The notes beneath the pieces were generated by a model that was not told where the DNA came from, made no database searches, and saw only the letters and a list, made by a program, of their open reading frames with translations. The position numbers were made by a program, and so were the translations under genes. Shown here in pieces: positions 53,114 through 62,372 of a DNA stretch of 64,000 nt (position 1 is its first letter; each line of letters starts with the position of its first letter). Origin of the DNA: Meridianimarinicoccus roseus (GTDB lineage: Bacteria; Pseudomonadota; Alphaproteobacteria; Rhodobacterales; Rhodobacteraceae); assembly GCF_003172915.1 (NCBI RefSeq), contig NZ_QGKU01000034.1, positions 32,525-96,524 of the forward strand. Direction: 5' to 3'.

Positions 53114-55414
53114 TCAAAAGCGGTGCTGAAGCACGGCGACCGCGTTCAGCGCGGTTTCGCCAGCGATGTGCCCGTGGTTCCAGGAATGGCGCAGCCCGAA
53201 CCCTAAGCTCGTCGCCGCCCCGAGGGGCGCAAGATAATCCACCGCAAGGTCGATCTGGCGGTCTTCCGGCGCAAGGCCCACCGGCACAGTGCCGAAGCTC
53301 ACTGCGCCGCCCGGCGCGATTCCCGTCGCAAGCCGCAGGTCCGCCGTGCCAGAGGCGATGGCGAGAGGCGCCCGCAGCGACAGGCTCAGTGCGTCGTCGC
53401 GCGCGAGCAGCCCGCGCGTGTCCAGGCCGATCTCGTAGGTAGTGAAGCGGACTGCGTCGAAGTCGTCTATCACACCGGCGCCAGGGCCGTCCGCGATGCC
53501 CCATTCGGCGCGGGCGCGAAGGCCAAGGTTCGGTGTGACGCGCCAGCCCAGCCCGGCCCCGACCGACAGGGTGTCGGTGTGCATCTGTTCGACCGCGCCC
53601 GGCACGTAGATTCCGAGCATCGACCCTTCGGCGCGCGTCATCTCCAGCCCGAATTCCAGTCCGACCGGCCCGGTGTCGCGCCGATGCAGCAGCGCTAGTC
53701 CAGTTGACGCACTGTCATCGTCGCTGCGCGGCGCATAGGCCCGCATCACCCAGCCGGATCGCGTTGCTGCGTTCGGCCCGTCGCCCGCGAGGGCGAAGGG
53801 AATGTCTACCGGATCAAGTTGTGCGAAATCCGCCGCACCGGAATGGGCGGGCATCAGTTCTGCCGCGCCCGGGACCAGCGCGGATGCGGCACCGGACAGT
53901 GCCGCATGGCGCGCCACAAGGGCAGCTTGCTGGTCAAGTTCCATCGCGCGGTACAACTGGTCGGCCGTATCCTCGATCCGGGGTAGCTGCGCGGTCAGGC
54001 CGGCCGCCGGGGCGGTGAACGCGCCGCCGAGCGTGTCTGTCACCATGATGCCCTGCGCCGCCAGTGCGCGCGTGATGGCATCGCCGCTGGCCCCGCCCGA
54101 CACAACGATCGGGACGGTTATCGGCTGCGCGGCCGCGCCTTCCAGCGGGACGGCGACCTGTCCGATCGGCAGCAAGGCGGCACGCAGGTCGATGAAGCCG
54201 TGGCCGAACTCTGAATTGTAGCCGTGGACAAGACCTTCTTCGAACTCGACCCAGGCTTCCGGCGTGAACCAGCTGTTGTCCGCCGTGACAAGAAGCCGGT
54301 CGCGCAACTGCTGCGCGGTGAGGTGTGGAAAAGCCTCGGCCAGGATCGCGATGGCACCCGCGATCTGTGGTGCAACGAAAGACGTACCCGAAAACACCGA
54401 ATAACCGGTTTGGCCGCGCGCCGCGTTCGCCGCCCAGACCGTGCCGTTGGCCGCAAGACAGAACGGTGCGGCTTCGTTGCAGGGGGCGGATTGGCGCTGT
54501 GCCGACAGGATCCTGCCGTCCTGCATATAGGGCACGGCGCTCATGCCCGCGATCCAGCTGGGCTGCAGGTCCGGAAATGCGATGGGCAGGCCGTTCAGTT
54601 CATTGACGCTTGTCGCGGCGAAATCGTTCTGAACGCCGAAGACGATCACGCCGGACTGGGCAAAGTTGCGCAGGGCTGCCAGCAGCACGGCTCGGTCGCC
54701 CGTCAGGTAACGCGTATAGTCGCTCGCGGCATAGGTTCGGCCGACAAGGTTCCAGCTGTTGGAACTGGCGATCGCGCCGATGTTGCGGGCCGCGTCGAAC
54801 CTTTCGGCGATCGCGCGAAAGGTGACGCCTGTTGTGAAGTCGAGTTGTCCGACATGCAGTTCCGCCCCTGGCGCGACGCCCATCATCTCGCCCGCCTCCG
54901 CTGTGCCCAGCAGGACGGACGCGACGGCCGTTCCATGCAGGACGTCGGTGGTGGGGTCGCCGGACACACTCAAGCGCTTGCCCGCGAACTCCACATGGCC
55001 GAAATCAACGGTCGAGTCGTTGATCGCGACGATCTGGCCTGCGCCGGTCAGCCCGACCGAGTGGGCGTATTCGACGCGTGCGGCCTCGAACGCGTTTTGC
55101 AGGATCGTGACCCCAGTGAGCAGCGGATTGCCTGTGAAACTGTAATCGACACTGAGGGTCTGTATGGCAAAGCGCGCCGCTTCGCGTGCCGCGCGCACAT
55201 CGGCAGGGGAAAACTCCGTGACGTAGAACGCCGATGCGAGGGGGCTGGTGCGCGGCGGCGCTTCGGGGACGGTCGGCGCGGGCTGCGTGTCGGGATCGGT
55301 AGCCGCACTTTCCGAGCCGGGCTGGCAGGCCGCAAGCAGGCTAAGCGCAGCGGCTGCGGCCCCGATACGCAATCCTGACCCGATCGCTGACCTGCGGTCT
55401 TCCGGATTGCGCAT
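53114..55414 (-). CDS. S8 subtilisin-like serine protease autotransporter (lipoprotein type)
   Basis: A 766-residue protein. The N-terminus has a lipoprotein-like signal with LSLLAAC (Cys30), then a Pro-rich spacer. The S8 protease domain (about 115-410) shows Asp133 in AINDSTVDFGH, His160 in DVLHGTAVASV, oxyanion Asn263 in FGVQNDFA and nucleophile Ser345 in FSGTSFVAPQIAGA. The C-terminal 240 residues form a beta-barrel translocator ending in the aromatic residue F (AVLQHRF). It is like the NalP/SphB1 lipid-anchored subtilisin autotransporters that process other surface proteins. A link to the neighbouring CTERM and large surface proteins is possible but unproven. Single gene, minus strand. 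Confidence 0.9.
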   Translation of the reverse strand: MRNPEDRRSAIGSGLRIGAAAAALSLLAACQPGSESAATDPDTQPAPTVPEAPPRTSPLASAFYVTEFSPADVRAAREAARFAIQTLSVDYSFTGNPLLTGVTILQNAFEAARVEYAHSVGLTGAGQIVAINDSTVDFGHVEFAGKRLSVSGDPTTDVLHGTAVASVLLGTAEAGEMMGVAPGAELHVGQLDFTTGVTFRAIAERFDAARNIGAIASSNSWNLVGRTYAASDYTRYLTGDRAVLLAALRNFAQSGVIVFGVQNDFAATSVNELNGLPIAFPDLQPSWIAGMSAVPYMQDGRILSAQRQSAPCNEAAPFCLAANGTVWAANAARGQTGYSVFSGTSFVAPQIAGAIAILAEAFPHLTAQQLRDRLLVTADNSWFTPEAWVEFEEGLVHGYNSEFGHGFIDLRAALLPIGQVAVPLEGAAAQPITVPIVVSGGASGDAITRALAAQGIMVTDTLGGAFTAPAAGLTAQLPRIEDTADQLYRAMELDQQAALVARHAALSGAASALVPGAAELMPAHSGAADFAQLDPVDIPFALAGDGPNAATRSGWVMRAYAPRSDDDSASTGLALLHRRDTGPVGLEFGLEMTRAEGSMLGIYVPGAVEQMHTDTLSVGAGLGWRVTPNLGLRARAEWGIADGPGAGVIDDFDAVRFTTYEIGLDTRGLLARDDALSLSLRAPLAIASGTADLRLATGIAPGGAVSFGTVPVGLAPEDRQIDLAVDYLAPLGAATSLGFGLRHSWNHGHIAGETALNAVAVLQHRF

Positions 55415-55457
55415 GCGAACGTCCCTGTCTGCCCTTCACCCGGCCCTGGCCCTTGGC

Positions 55458-56693
55458 CTACAGCGCGGTCGTTACGGATGTGTTGCGCCGCCAAGGCCCA
55501 TTCGGGGTTCGCAGCAGTATCAGCGCCATGATAGCAATATTCATGCCGTTCCACGCGATGCCGTTGATGAAAGCCAATCGGTAGGAGCCGCTCAGATCGT
55601 AGATCAGCCCTGTGAGCCAGCCGCCAAGCGCCATCCCAAGGATCGTGGCCATAATGACGAAGCCGACCCGCGCTCCGGCTTCGCGGGCGGGCAGGTATTC
55701 GCGCACGATCAGAGCGTAGCTTGGTATGATCCCGCCCTGCGAAAGCCCGAAGACGAGACTGACCATATAGAGCGAAACCAGCCCGCCAGCGGGCAGGTAG
55801 AGCATCAAGGCCAGCGCTTGCAGTGTGGAGCCGATCAGCAGGGTCACCACGCCGCCAAGCCGGTCGGCCACCAGCCCCGAGACCAGCCGCGATGCGACCC
55901 CCGCCATGAGCATCACCGACAGCATCTGCGCGCCAACTGCTGGCCCATAGCCAAGATCCACGCAATAGGCCACGATATGCACTTGCGGCATCGACATCGC
56001 CACACAGCAGCCAAGCCCGGCGAGCCCCAGAAGTGCCTGCAGCGCGCGGGGCGATAAGTTTATCCGCCTGACCGGCGTGCCGGGCGGCCCTGGTCGGGCC
56101 GTTGAGGCCGCGAGGGGCGGCGACGCACGCAGCATCAGGGCCAGCGGCACGATCAGCGCCAGCATGCACACGGCCAGAATGACATAGACCGCACGCCATC
56201 CACTGTCTTGAAGGATGCCGCTCAGCAGCAGAGGCCAGATCGCGCCGGACAGGTAGTTTCCGCTGGCCGCGATGGCGACCGCGATGCCGCGCCGCCGCTG
56301 GAACCAGTGCGATATGTCGGCGATCAGCGGTCCGAAACTAGCGGCGGTCCCGAAACCGATCAGCGCCTGCGCGATGGTCAGCATCGTCACAGTTGGGCTG
56401 ATTGCGGCGAGGATGTAGCTGGCCGCGATCAGCAGCGCCGCGCCGATGAGCCCTTTGGTGATCCCGAACCGGTCCACTGCGCGGCCGATAACCAGGTTAC
56501 CGAGTGCGAACCCTATCATCGTCAGGGTGTAGGGCAGGGCGGCTCCGGCCCTGTCGATGCCGAATTCCGCCTGAACCGCGGGCAGGATCACGATGATCGA
56601 CCACATGCCGACATTGCCCACGGCAGCAACCGCAAGGGTGATGCAAAGTCGTGCCCAGGCGGCACGACCATCGATGGAACCGGGTGTCGTCAT
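55458..56693 (-). CDS. Major facilitator superfamily transporter
   Basis: A 411-residue inner-membrane carrier with twelve predicted helices in two halves. The loop 2-3 motif is NLVIGRAVDRFGITKGLIGAA, close to the MFS signature G-x-x-x-D-R-x-G, and VSGLVADRLGGVVTLLIGS is its repeat in the second half. A central cytoplasmic loop (ASTARPGPPGTPVRRINLS) separates the halves. It resembles the oxalate/formate or monocarboxylate-type antiporter groups, but the substrate cannot be read. The ATG at 56693 begins TTPGSIDGRAAW. It sits between the exosortase gene and the subtilisin autotransporter on the same strand, without an obvious partner. Confidence 0.85.
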   Translation of the reverse strand: MTTPGSIDGRAAWARLCITLAVAAVGNVGMWSIIVILPAVQAEFGIDRAGAALPYTLTMIGFALGNLVIGRAVDRFGITKGLIGAALLIAASYILAAISPTVTMLTIAQALIGFGTAASFGPLIADISHWFQRRRGIAVAIAASGNYLSGAIWPLLLSGILQDSGWRAVYVILAVCMLALIVPLALMLRASPPLAASTARPGPPGTPVRRINLSPRALQALLGLAGLGCCVAMSMPQVHIVAYCVDLGYGPAVGAQMLSVMLMAGVASRLVSGLVADRLGGVVTLLIGSTLQALALMLYLPAGGLVSLYMVSLVFGLSQGGIIPSYALIVREYLPAREAGARVGFVIMATILGMALGGWLTGLIYDLSGSYRLAFINGIAWNGMNIAIMALILLRTPNGPWRRNTSVTTAL

Positions 56694-56777
56694 GCCGACA
56701 CGCTAGGTCCGCGTCGTCCTGACGTCCATTGCGAAACGGTTTCCATGAATGAACCGCAACTGGCCGCACGAGCAGTG

Positions 56778-58418
56778 TCAGATGACGCTGAAATCGCCCT
56801 GTGTCAGTGCCCATCCGGCGATCACGGCGTTGGCCGCCGCATGGGACAGGATGGCGTCCGTGAGGTTGCCGCGCCTCAGGTATAGAAGTCCGAACAGAAG
56901 CCCGGCAAGCGCCCCGGCGATCTGACGGTCGTGCATGGCGGCGAACAGCGCGGTGGACACTGCAAGCGCCACCAGACGCCAGGCCAGTCCGCCGCGGTCC
57001 AGTCGCGCGAGAATGTAGCCGCGAAAGAAAAGCTCTTCTACCAGCGGGACGATCAGCGATGTGCCAAGCAGCCGCACCGCGACCCAGCCCGCCAGAAGCA
57101 GCGCAGGCAGTTCGGCCAGCCGCGCGGCCAGCAGCGCGTCCCCCGCGCTCGCCGCAGGCGCGGTCACGATCCACAGCACACCGCAGGCCGCCCCCGTGGC
57201 CACCGCCAGCGGGTCGAGCCGCCACGGCAGCGCCCGCAGCACCGACCAGCCAAGACCCAGCAGCAGGGCCACGGCGGCCATACGCACCGGATAGAGCAGG
57301 GCAGGTGTTTCGCTCAGCGCGGCCGTGAAGGTGGAAGACGCCATGAACACCGCGAAAGGCAGGATCAGCAAGGTCACCGGATCGCGGAAGAAGGGGGTGT
57401 GCCCGTCACGCCGCGGCCGCGCGGCTGTTGCGACTCCGTCGCGCTGCAACCAGCGGACCTGGTGTGCGCCGACCGCGAGCCCGACCGACAAGGCCATGAA
57501 CATGAGCCAGCCAGCGTGGCTGTGGAACCCCTCGACCGCGAGATCGGGCGAGACGTAGCGCCCGATCAGCAGCAGGACGGCGATGCGAACCGTGTTCAGG
57601 GTCCAGCTTGCCAGCAGGCCGATGGGAAACAGCAGCAGGGCACGGCCAAGATGCAGCTTGTCGCGGAACAGAAAGATGTAGGTCGACAGGAACACCGTAA
57701 TCAGCGCCAGACCCTCGACACCGCTGCATTGCGGGCCGACCAAGACGCCGAAATCGTCGATGCCTATCATCTTGGTCGGCGCGTCCGAGATGACCGATTG
57801 ACCGAGGGCACCAAGAAGGATGAGGACCGTTTCGAAGGTCAGGTCAGCCAGCCACGGCATGCGCCAGACCGGCTGGAACGCCAAGGCGATCTCGGGCAAC
57901 ACAAGGCCGAACGCCACCAGTCCGGCAACCGGCAGAACAGTCGGGCGTGCTGCCGCGCGCAGCGTATCGGAAGTGAAGAGTGCGCCCAGAAGTCCGACCC
58001 CGGCAAGGGCCATGCCGCCAAGCCAAAGCGCGAGATATGCAGCGGGGGCGACGCCATCCGGCGAAGCGACATGGTGTAGAACCCAAGGCGCGAAGATCAT
58101 CGCGCAGCCCGCGGCGAGGACCCCGAGACCGCGCCAGTCGAGGACGGGGCGCATCGCGCGCAGCGTGGCATGCAGCGCATCCGGCCGGATCATTGAGGCC
58201 ATGCACAGCACGCCGATTACGGCCAACACCCGCGGAACCGCGCCGGACAATGCAGCACAGAGCGGTGCGGGAAAGGACGCGCGGCACACGAAAACAAAAT
58301 CGTGCTTGTAGGTCAGGGCGGCGGCGAACAGCATTCCGCCAAGCACCAATGCCAGCAGAACAAGGTCCGGGCGCAATAGGCTGCGGTGTCGATTGGGCTC
58401 TACATCAGCCTGCAACAT
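56778..58418 (-). CDS. Exosortase E/protease fusion, VPEID-CTERM system
   Basis: A 546-residue polytopic membrane protein. The N-terminal half is an exosortase: catalytic Cys in GPQCSGVEGLAL near residue 230, Arg in LNTVRIA near 276, and His in EGFHSHAGW near 298, the usual Cys-Arg-His set. The C-terminal half is a CPBP/CAAX-type intramembrane protease with EELFFRGYI near 465, FAAMHDRQ and SHAAANAV. This architecture is the named exosortase E/protease of VPEID-CTERM systems. It removes the C-terminal sorting signal of its target and may pass it to an acceptor. The predicted substrate is encoded next door. The ATG at 58418 is chosen; a GTG at 58442 preceded by no better signal is the alternative. 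Confidence 0.92.
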   Translation of the reverse strand: MLQADVEPNRHRSLLRPDLVLLALVLGGMLFAAALTYKHDFVFVCRASFPAPLCAALSGAVPRVLAVIGVLCMASMIRPDALHATLRAMRPVLDWRGLGVLAAGCAMIFAPWVLHHVASPDGVAPAAYLALWLGGMALAGVGLLGALFTSDTLRAAARPTVLPVAGLVAFGLVLPEIALAFQPVWRMPWLADLTFETVLILLGALGQSVISDAPTKMIGIDDFGVLVGPQCSGVEGLALITVFLSTYIFLFRDKLHLGRALLLFPIGLLASWTLNTVRIAVLLLIGRYVSPDLAVEGFHSHAGWLMFMALSVGLAVGAHQVRWLQRDGVATAARPRRDGHTPFFRDPVTLLILPFAVFMASSTFTAALSETPALLYPVRMAAVALLLGLGWSVLRALPWRLDPLAVATGAACGVLWIVTAPAASAGDALLAARLAELPALLLAGWVAVRLLGTSLIVPLVEELFFRGYILARLDRGGLAWRLVALAVSTALFAAMHDRQIAGALAGLLFGLLYLRRGNLTDAILSHAAANAVIAGWALTQGDFSVI

Positions 58419-58464
58419 GGCGATTCTCAAACCTCCCGGCACAACGGAAAAACTTTAAAGCAAC

Positions 58465-58498
58465 AAAAAGATGACCGGGGGCCGAACAAGGCCCCCGG
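58465..58498 (-). terminator. Rho-independent terminator after the VPEID-CTERM gene
   Basis: On the minus strand a perfect 9-bp stem CCGGGGGCC / GGCCCCCGG (58490-58498 with 58475-58483, 6-base loop) is followed by ATCTTTTTG. It lies between the VPEID gene and the exosortase gene, so the small protein is probably made in excess of its processing enzyme. Confidence 0.85.
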
Positions 58499-58517
58499 CC
58501 AGATCGTGGGCAACCGA

Positions 58518-58697
58518 TCAGCGCTTGAAGCGCTCGCGCAGCAGCGCGACGCCTGCACCGACGGCGGCCAGAGCGGCGACACCAGCAGCGGCATCGATCT
58601 CGGGCACGGTCGGGCAGATCGGCGGGCAGGTCGATGCCAGTGCGCCGGAAGCAGAGGCGATCACCGTGATGGCGGCAATGGTAAGCACTTTTTTCAT
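58518..58697 (-). CDS. VPEID-CTERM sorting-signal protein (59 residues)
   Basis: A 59-residue protein easily missed by gene callers. Residues 1-21 are a signal peptide (MKKVLTIAAITVIASASGAL, then A) with a consensus cleavage site before Ser22. Residues 22-30 read STCPPICPT with Cys24 and Cys28; residues 31-35 are VPEID, followed by the Ala/Val-rich helix AAAGVAALAAVGAGVALLR and the basic end RERFKR. This is a complete VPEID-CTERM domain and almost nothing else. The adjacent exosortase E/protease is its obvious processor. GGGAA lies nine bases before the ATG. Function unknown: a minimal surface anchor, a signal peptide or a substrate carrier are all possible. Confidence 0.9.
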   Translation of the reverse strand: MKKVLTIAAITVIASASGALASTCPPICPTVPEIDAAAGVAALAAVGAGVALLRERFKR

Positions 58698-58835
58698 TGT
58701 AAGTTCCCGGGTTTGGCCGGAACCCCGCGCGATCCGACCGTTAACACAAAAAATGGCGCGGCATTTCTGATGGCTGTCTGTTCGTCATGGCCAGACCCGC
58801 CGCCAATCATGCTGGAGGCGGGTCAGGACGAAGGA

Positions 58836-61800
58836 TCAGCAGAGGCAATCGTAGTCGTCGAACTCCACGGCGAAGATGAAGGGCTGTTCGCGGTCAGGTA
58901 CATCACCGACCGGATCAAGATAGAACACGGCTTTGCCGCCCGGCCCGCTGACGAACCCTTCGCTGTCCGGAGCGTTGATCGCGGCATCGTAGATTTCCAA
59001 AGCCCGCGCGTTGTTGCCGCCCGTGTTGAACAGGAAGTTGTCCGTAAGACCCCAGATTGCCGACTGGATATCTGCCTGCGTGAACGTGCCGCCCGCGCCG
59101 GATGTCTGGCCCTCGAAGTCCTGATTGATGATCCAGGAAATGAGGTCGAGGTTGTCGCCCGCCGCCTCACCGTTCTGGCCGGTGCCGAACAGTTCACCCG
59201 CGACTGCGGCGGTCAACGGCTTCAACTCGCCGCTCAGCACTGTCGGGAAGACCTCTGTCGCCTCAAGAGCCGAGGCGCAGTAGGCATCCGTCACCGTAAG
59301 CCCATCGAACCGCGCATCGCCCGTCCCGGAGAACACGATGTCGTAGCTTTCGGCACTGTTGCCCGAGGCGTAGTTGTTGATGATCGAGTACCCGATCAGC
59401 CCGGCGGGAAGCGATGCCGCAAGTTCCTCGATCGTTTCGGCCACGCCGCAGAAGGTCAGATCGATATCGGCGGACGCGCTGCCAGCCTCACCGTCGTCGA
59501 TGGTGTAGCTGAGCGTGACGGTTGCCTCTTCGCCGATGTCGAGACCTTCAAAGGCGCTTTCGCCGTCGAAGGTGACAACGCCGCCGGTCAGCGTCGCCTG
59601 CAGACCGGTGAAGGCGAAGGACGATCCATTCACGGTCGCGGTGCCGTCGATGCTGATCGTCTCGCCGTCGGCAATGCTTTGTCCGGCAAGCTGGGTCACG
59701 GCCAGCGGATCGTTTTCCGGATCGCTGTCATTGGCCAGCACGTCGATGGCCAGCAGTTCGTTGGCGCAGACCTTGCCGTTGTCATCCACCGCGTCCGGCG
59801 CGGTGTTTTCCCGCACGAGTCCCGCATCGATGGTCAGGTTGCTCTCGCCGATGGCCAGTGTGATTTCGTCGCTCAGCCCGGCCGCATCGACGTTGCTATC
59901 GCCTGCGGTATCACCGACGAAGGCGGTGGTGAAATCGAAGCCTGCCACATCGTCGAAATCGACATAGTAGGTGCCTTTGGCAAGGCCATCGAACAGGTAG
60001 GTTCCATCGATGCCGGTCACCGTCGTGTCGATGACGTTCAGGCTGGCGTCCAGAAGCGACACCGTGACCCCCGCGGCCACCGCGTTCGCCGCATCGTTCT
60101 GGCGACCGTCGCGGTTCGCGTCCACGAACAGCGTGTCACCAAGCTGCGCGGTGCGCGGATCGACGATGCCCGCATCGTTGTCGGTAGAGGCTTCGCCGGC
60201 GGCCAGCGTGATGGTTCCGGTGGTGCCGGTCACCGTGTCCACGTCGCTGTCGATGGTATCGTCAATGCCTGCATTCTGCGTGACGAAGATCTTGCCGTCG
60301 CCGTCCGGGTCCGCCGCGAAGCGGACGGAATAGTCACCCGCTGCGAGCCCTTCGAACAGGTATTCGCCGTCGTCACCGGTGCGCTGCGTCGCGATCACAT
60401 TGCCCGCTGCGTCCAGAAGTTCGACCAGCGCGCCGACCACGGCCGGATCGCCCGCAGTATCCGTATTACTGAAATTATCGTCGCAGAAATACCGCCCCGC
60501 GATGGAAGCATTCATCGGATCGTTTCCGCCGTTCGGCCCGTCCTTGTCGTAGCAAAGATCGTCCACCGCGCCCGATCCGTTGAGAACGACCTCAAGCTTG
60601 GCGACGCCCTCGAAGTCGAGGTCAACGGTCGCCTTGGTGTTGTCCTGCAGATGCGGAACATCGACCGTCCCGATCAGGTTGCCATCGGCGTCATAGGCGT
60701 TGATCTTGCCGCCTTCCTCGGTGTCGATCACGACGATGGACGCAACATCCACCGGGTTGTCGAAATCGAAGCAGACGCTGCCGCCCTTGGCGTTGTCGTC
60801 AGGGTCCGAACTGTCGCCGTCTTCCGAGATGATCAGCACGTTTCCGTCGCCGACGGCGAGGTCGTGATCGCCACCGCTGATATTGTCCGTGTCGAAGATC
60901 ATCGCAGCGTTGTCAGGGGTCTGATCGATGAAGCTGACCTTGTCGATCCGGCCCAGTTCACCGCCGTTGGGATCGCGATAGACGATCTTGACGGTGTCGC
61001 CGCTTGCGATGTCGATCGCGTTCGGGAGCGTGAAGGTCGAGAACTTGCCGCCCCAGTCGCGCCCGGAAGTCCAGCCGCTTTCGCCTTCCTTGCCGCGCAC
61101 CTCGAAGGTACCGACGACCGAGCCGTTCACCAGCACCTCGACGATGCCCTTGCCGTCGCACTCGTCCTGCACGTCGATGGCGATCTTGTAGGTGTCGCTA
61201 TCGCCCGTGAACGTGGTGGAGATCGATCCGTGCGAGCCGGCCTTCACGTGGGCATTCCCGGACGCTGCCCAGTTATGTTCCACATGCACGCCGTCGAGGT
61301 GGTCGAAATCCTCCGCTTCGATGACGAACACGTTGTTCTTGTTGAAGCCATTGGCGATCGCGGTGATGGTCACGCCTTCATACTGGTCCGACACGACCGT
61401 GCCGCGCGGCAAGTCGTCGAAGCTGATCTTGGTGAAGCCCTCGGGGCAGTCGTCGCAGGCATCGCCTGTTGCCGTCAGCTTCACGTCGTCGATCTTGATG
61501 ATCTCGTTTCTGGCGCTGATGCTGCTGATGAACTTCAGCGTCACCGACTGCGCACCTTCCGGCAGGTCGATCATCGCATAGCTCAGGTCGGTGTAGTGCT
61601 CACCGAATGTCATGCCGCTGACCGAGCCCTTGAACTCGTGCCCGTCACGGCGGAACACATCCAGCACGGTCGGTTCGCCGTCGACCACCAGGACGATCTT
61701 GAGGTAGTCGGAGGTTTCGAACGGGTCGATGCAGGGGGTCTTGATCCTGAAGCTCAGCGCGGCCTCGGTCTGGCCGGACAGTTCCACCGGCGCGAATTTC

Positions 61801-62372
61801 AGCACGCCGTCATTGCAGCCGTTGGTGAACAGCGCATCGCAGTTCACCTTCCAGTTGCCGTCGCGCTTGATCGCGTCGATATCGTGGATGCCGCCATGGT
61901 CGAAGTTCTCGTCGATCAGCGTGACCGTACCCGCGCCGCAAGATCCGGGCGCGTCGTCGGGGTCAGCGGACGGCTCCATCGTGATCTTGTCGATGCGAAC
62001 GTATTCGCCGCCATCCCGCATGGCGCGCAACTCGATGCAGGCTCCCGAGGGAATGTCGAGATTTGTGAGCGTGAACGCATCGAAGCCGCCATGGTCGCTG
62101 CCCACTTCGTTGCTGGGCTGATCCAGACGGACGCTTCCCACTTTCCGGCCGTCAACATAGACGTCGATGGTAGAGCAACCGTCCATCTCGTCCTGGGCAT
62201 GAACGGTCAGATCGAACGTACCGGCAGGACCGTAATAGGTGTCGTAAAGGCTTCCGACCGATCCGCAGGCCAGCTTCGCCAGTTTGCCCCCGGAAGCTTC
62301 CGTTCCGTGCACGACGGCAAAGCCGCCTGCGCGATACATGTGTTCGGCTTCAAATACCGTTGTCCCTGTCAT
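58836..62372 (-). CDS. Large acidic surface protein with CBM-like, SdrD-B-like and possible thioester domains
   Basis: An 1178-residue, very acidic protein (many Asp/Glu, few Lys/Arg). Domains in order: CBM6/35-like (TVFEAEHMYRAGG, residues 1-130); a lectin-like or CUB-like domain (130-310); a second CBM-like unit (FVIEAEDFDHLDGV, 345-480); an Asp-rich domain; two SdrD-B/CNA-B-like repeats (about 640-755 and 757-865; DDGEYLFEGLAAGDYSV and GIDGTYLFDGLAKGTYY); an Ig/cadherin-like domain (NTAPDAVDD, 870-985); and a C-terminal domain (990-1178) with Cys1032 in DAYCASALE and Gln1103 in TQADIQSAIWGL, resembling thioester domains. No signal peptide, no membrane span, no RTX nonapeptides; type I-like secretion is a guess. 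A 1335-codon frame runs antisense but is a compositional shadow. Confidence 0.8.
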   Translation of the reverse strand: MTGTTVFEAEHMYRAGGFAVVHGTEASGGKLAKLACGSVGSLYDTYYGPAGTFDLTVHAQDEMDGCSTIDVYVDGRKVGSVRLDQPSNEVGSDHGGFDAFTLTNLDIPSGACIELRAMRDGGEYVRIDKITMEPSADPDDAPGSCGAGTVTLIDENFDHGGIHDIDAIKRDGNWKVNCDALFTNGCNDGVLKFAPVELSGQTEAALSFRIKTPCIDPFETSDYLKIVLVVDGEPTVLDVFRRDGHEFKGSVSGMTFGEHYTDLSYAMIDLPEGAQSVTLKFISSISARNEIIKIDDVKLTATGDACDDCPEGFTKISFDDLPRGTVVSDQYEGVTITAIANGFNKNNVFVIEAEDFDHLDGVHVEHNWAASGNAHVKAGSHGSISTTFTGDSDTYKIAIDVQDECDGKGIVEVLVNGSVVGTFEVRGKEGESGWTSGRDWGGKFSTFTLPNAIDIASGDTVKIVYRDPNGGELGRIDKVSFIDQTPDNAAMIFDTDNISGGDHDLAVGDGNVLIISEDGDSSDPDDNAKGGSVCFDFDNPVDVASIVVIDTEEGGKINAYDADGNLIGTVDVPHLQDNTKATVDLDFEGVAKLEVVLNGSGAVDDLCYDKDGPNGGNDPMNASIAGRYFCDDNFSNTDTAGDPAVVGALVELLDAAGNVIATQRTGDDGEYLFEGLAAGDYSVRFAADPDGDGKIFVTQNAGIDDTIDSDVDTVTGTTGTITLAAGEASTDNDAGIVDPRTAQLGDTLFVDANRDGRQNDAANAVAAGVTVSLLDASLNVIDTTVTGIDGTYLFDGLAKGTYYVDFDDVAGFDFTTAFVGDTAGDSNVDAAGLSDEITLAIGESNLTIDAGLVRENTAPDAVDDNGKVCANELLAIDVLANDSDPENDPLAVTQLAGQSIADGETISIDGTATVNGSSFAFTGLQATLTGGVVTFDGESAFEGLDIGEEATVTLSYTIDDGEAGSASADIDLTFCGVAETIEELAASLPAGLIGYSIINNYASGNSAESYDIVFSGTGDARFDGLTVTDAYCASALEATEVFPTVLSGELKPLTAAVAGELFGTGQNGEAAGDNLDLISWIINQDFEGQTSGAGGTFTQADIQSAIWGLTDNFLFNTGGNNARALEIYDAAINAPDSEGFVSGPGGKAVFYLDPVGDVPDREQPFIFAVEFDDYDCLC

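Noticed and set aside
58794..58824. GACCCGCC/GGCGGGTC hairpin after the large surface protein gene
   Set aside because: Eight pairs but no T-run; it may slow transcription but cannot be called an intrinsic terminator.
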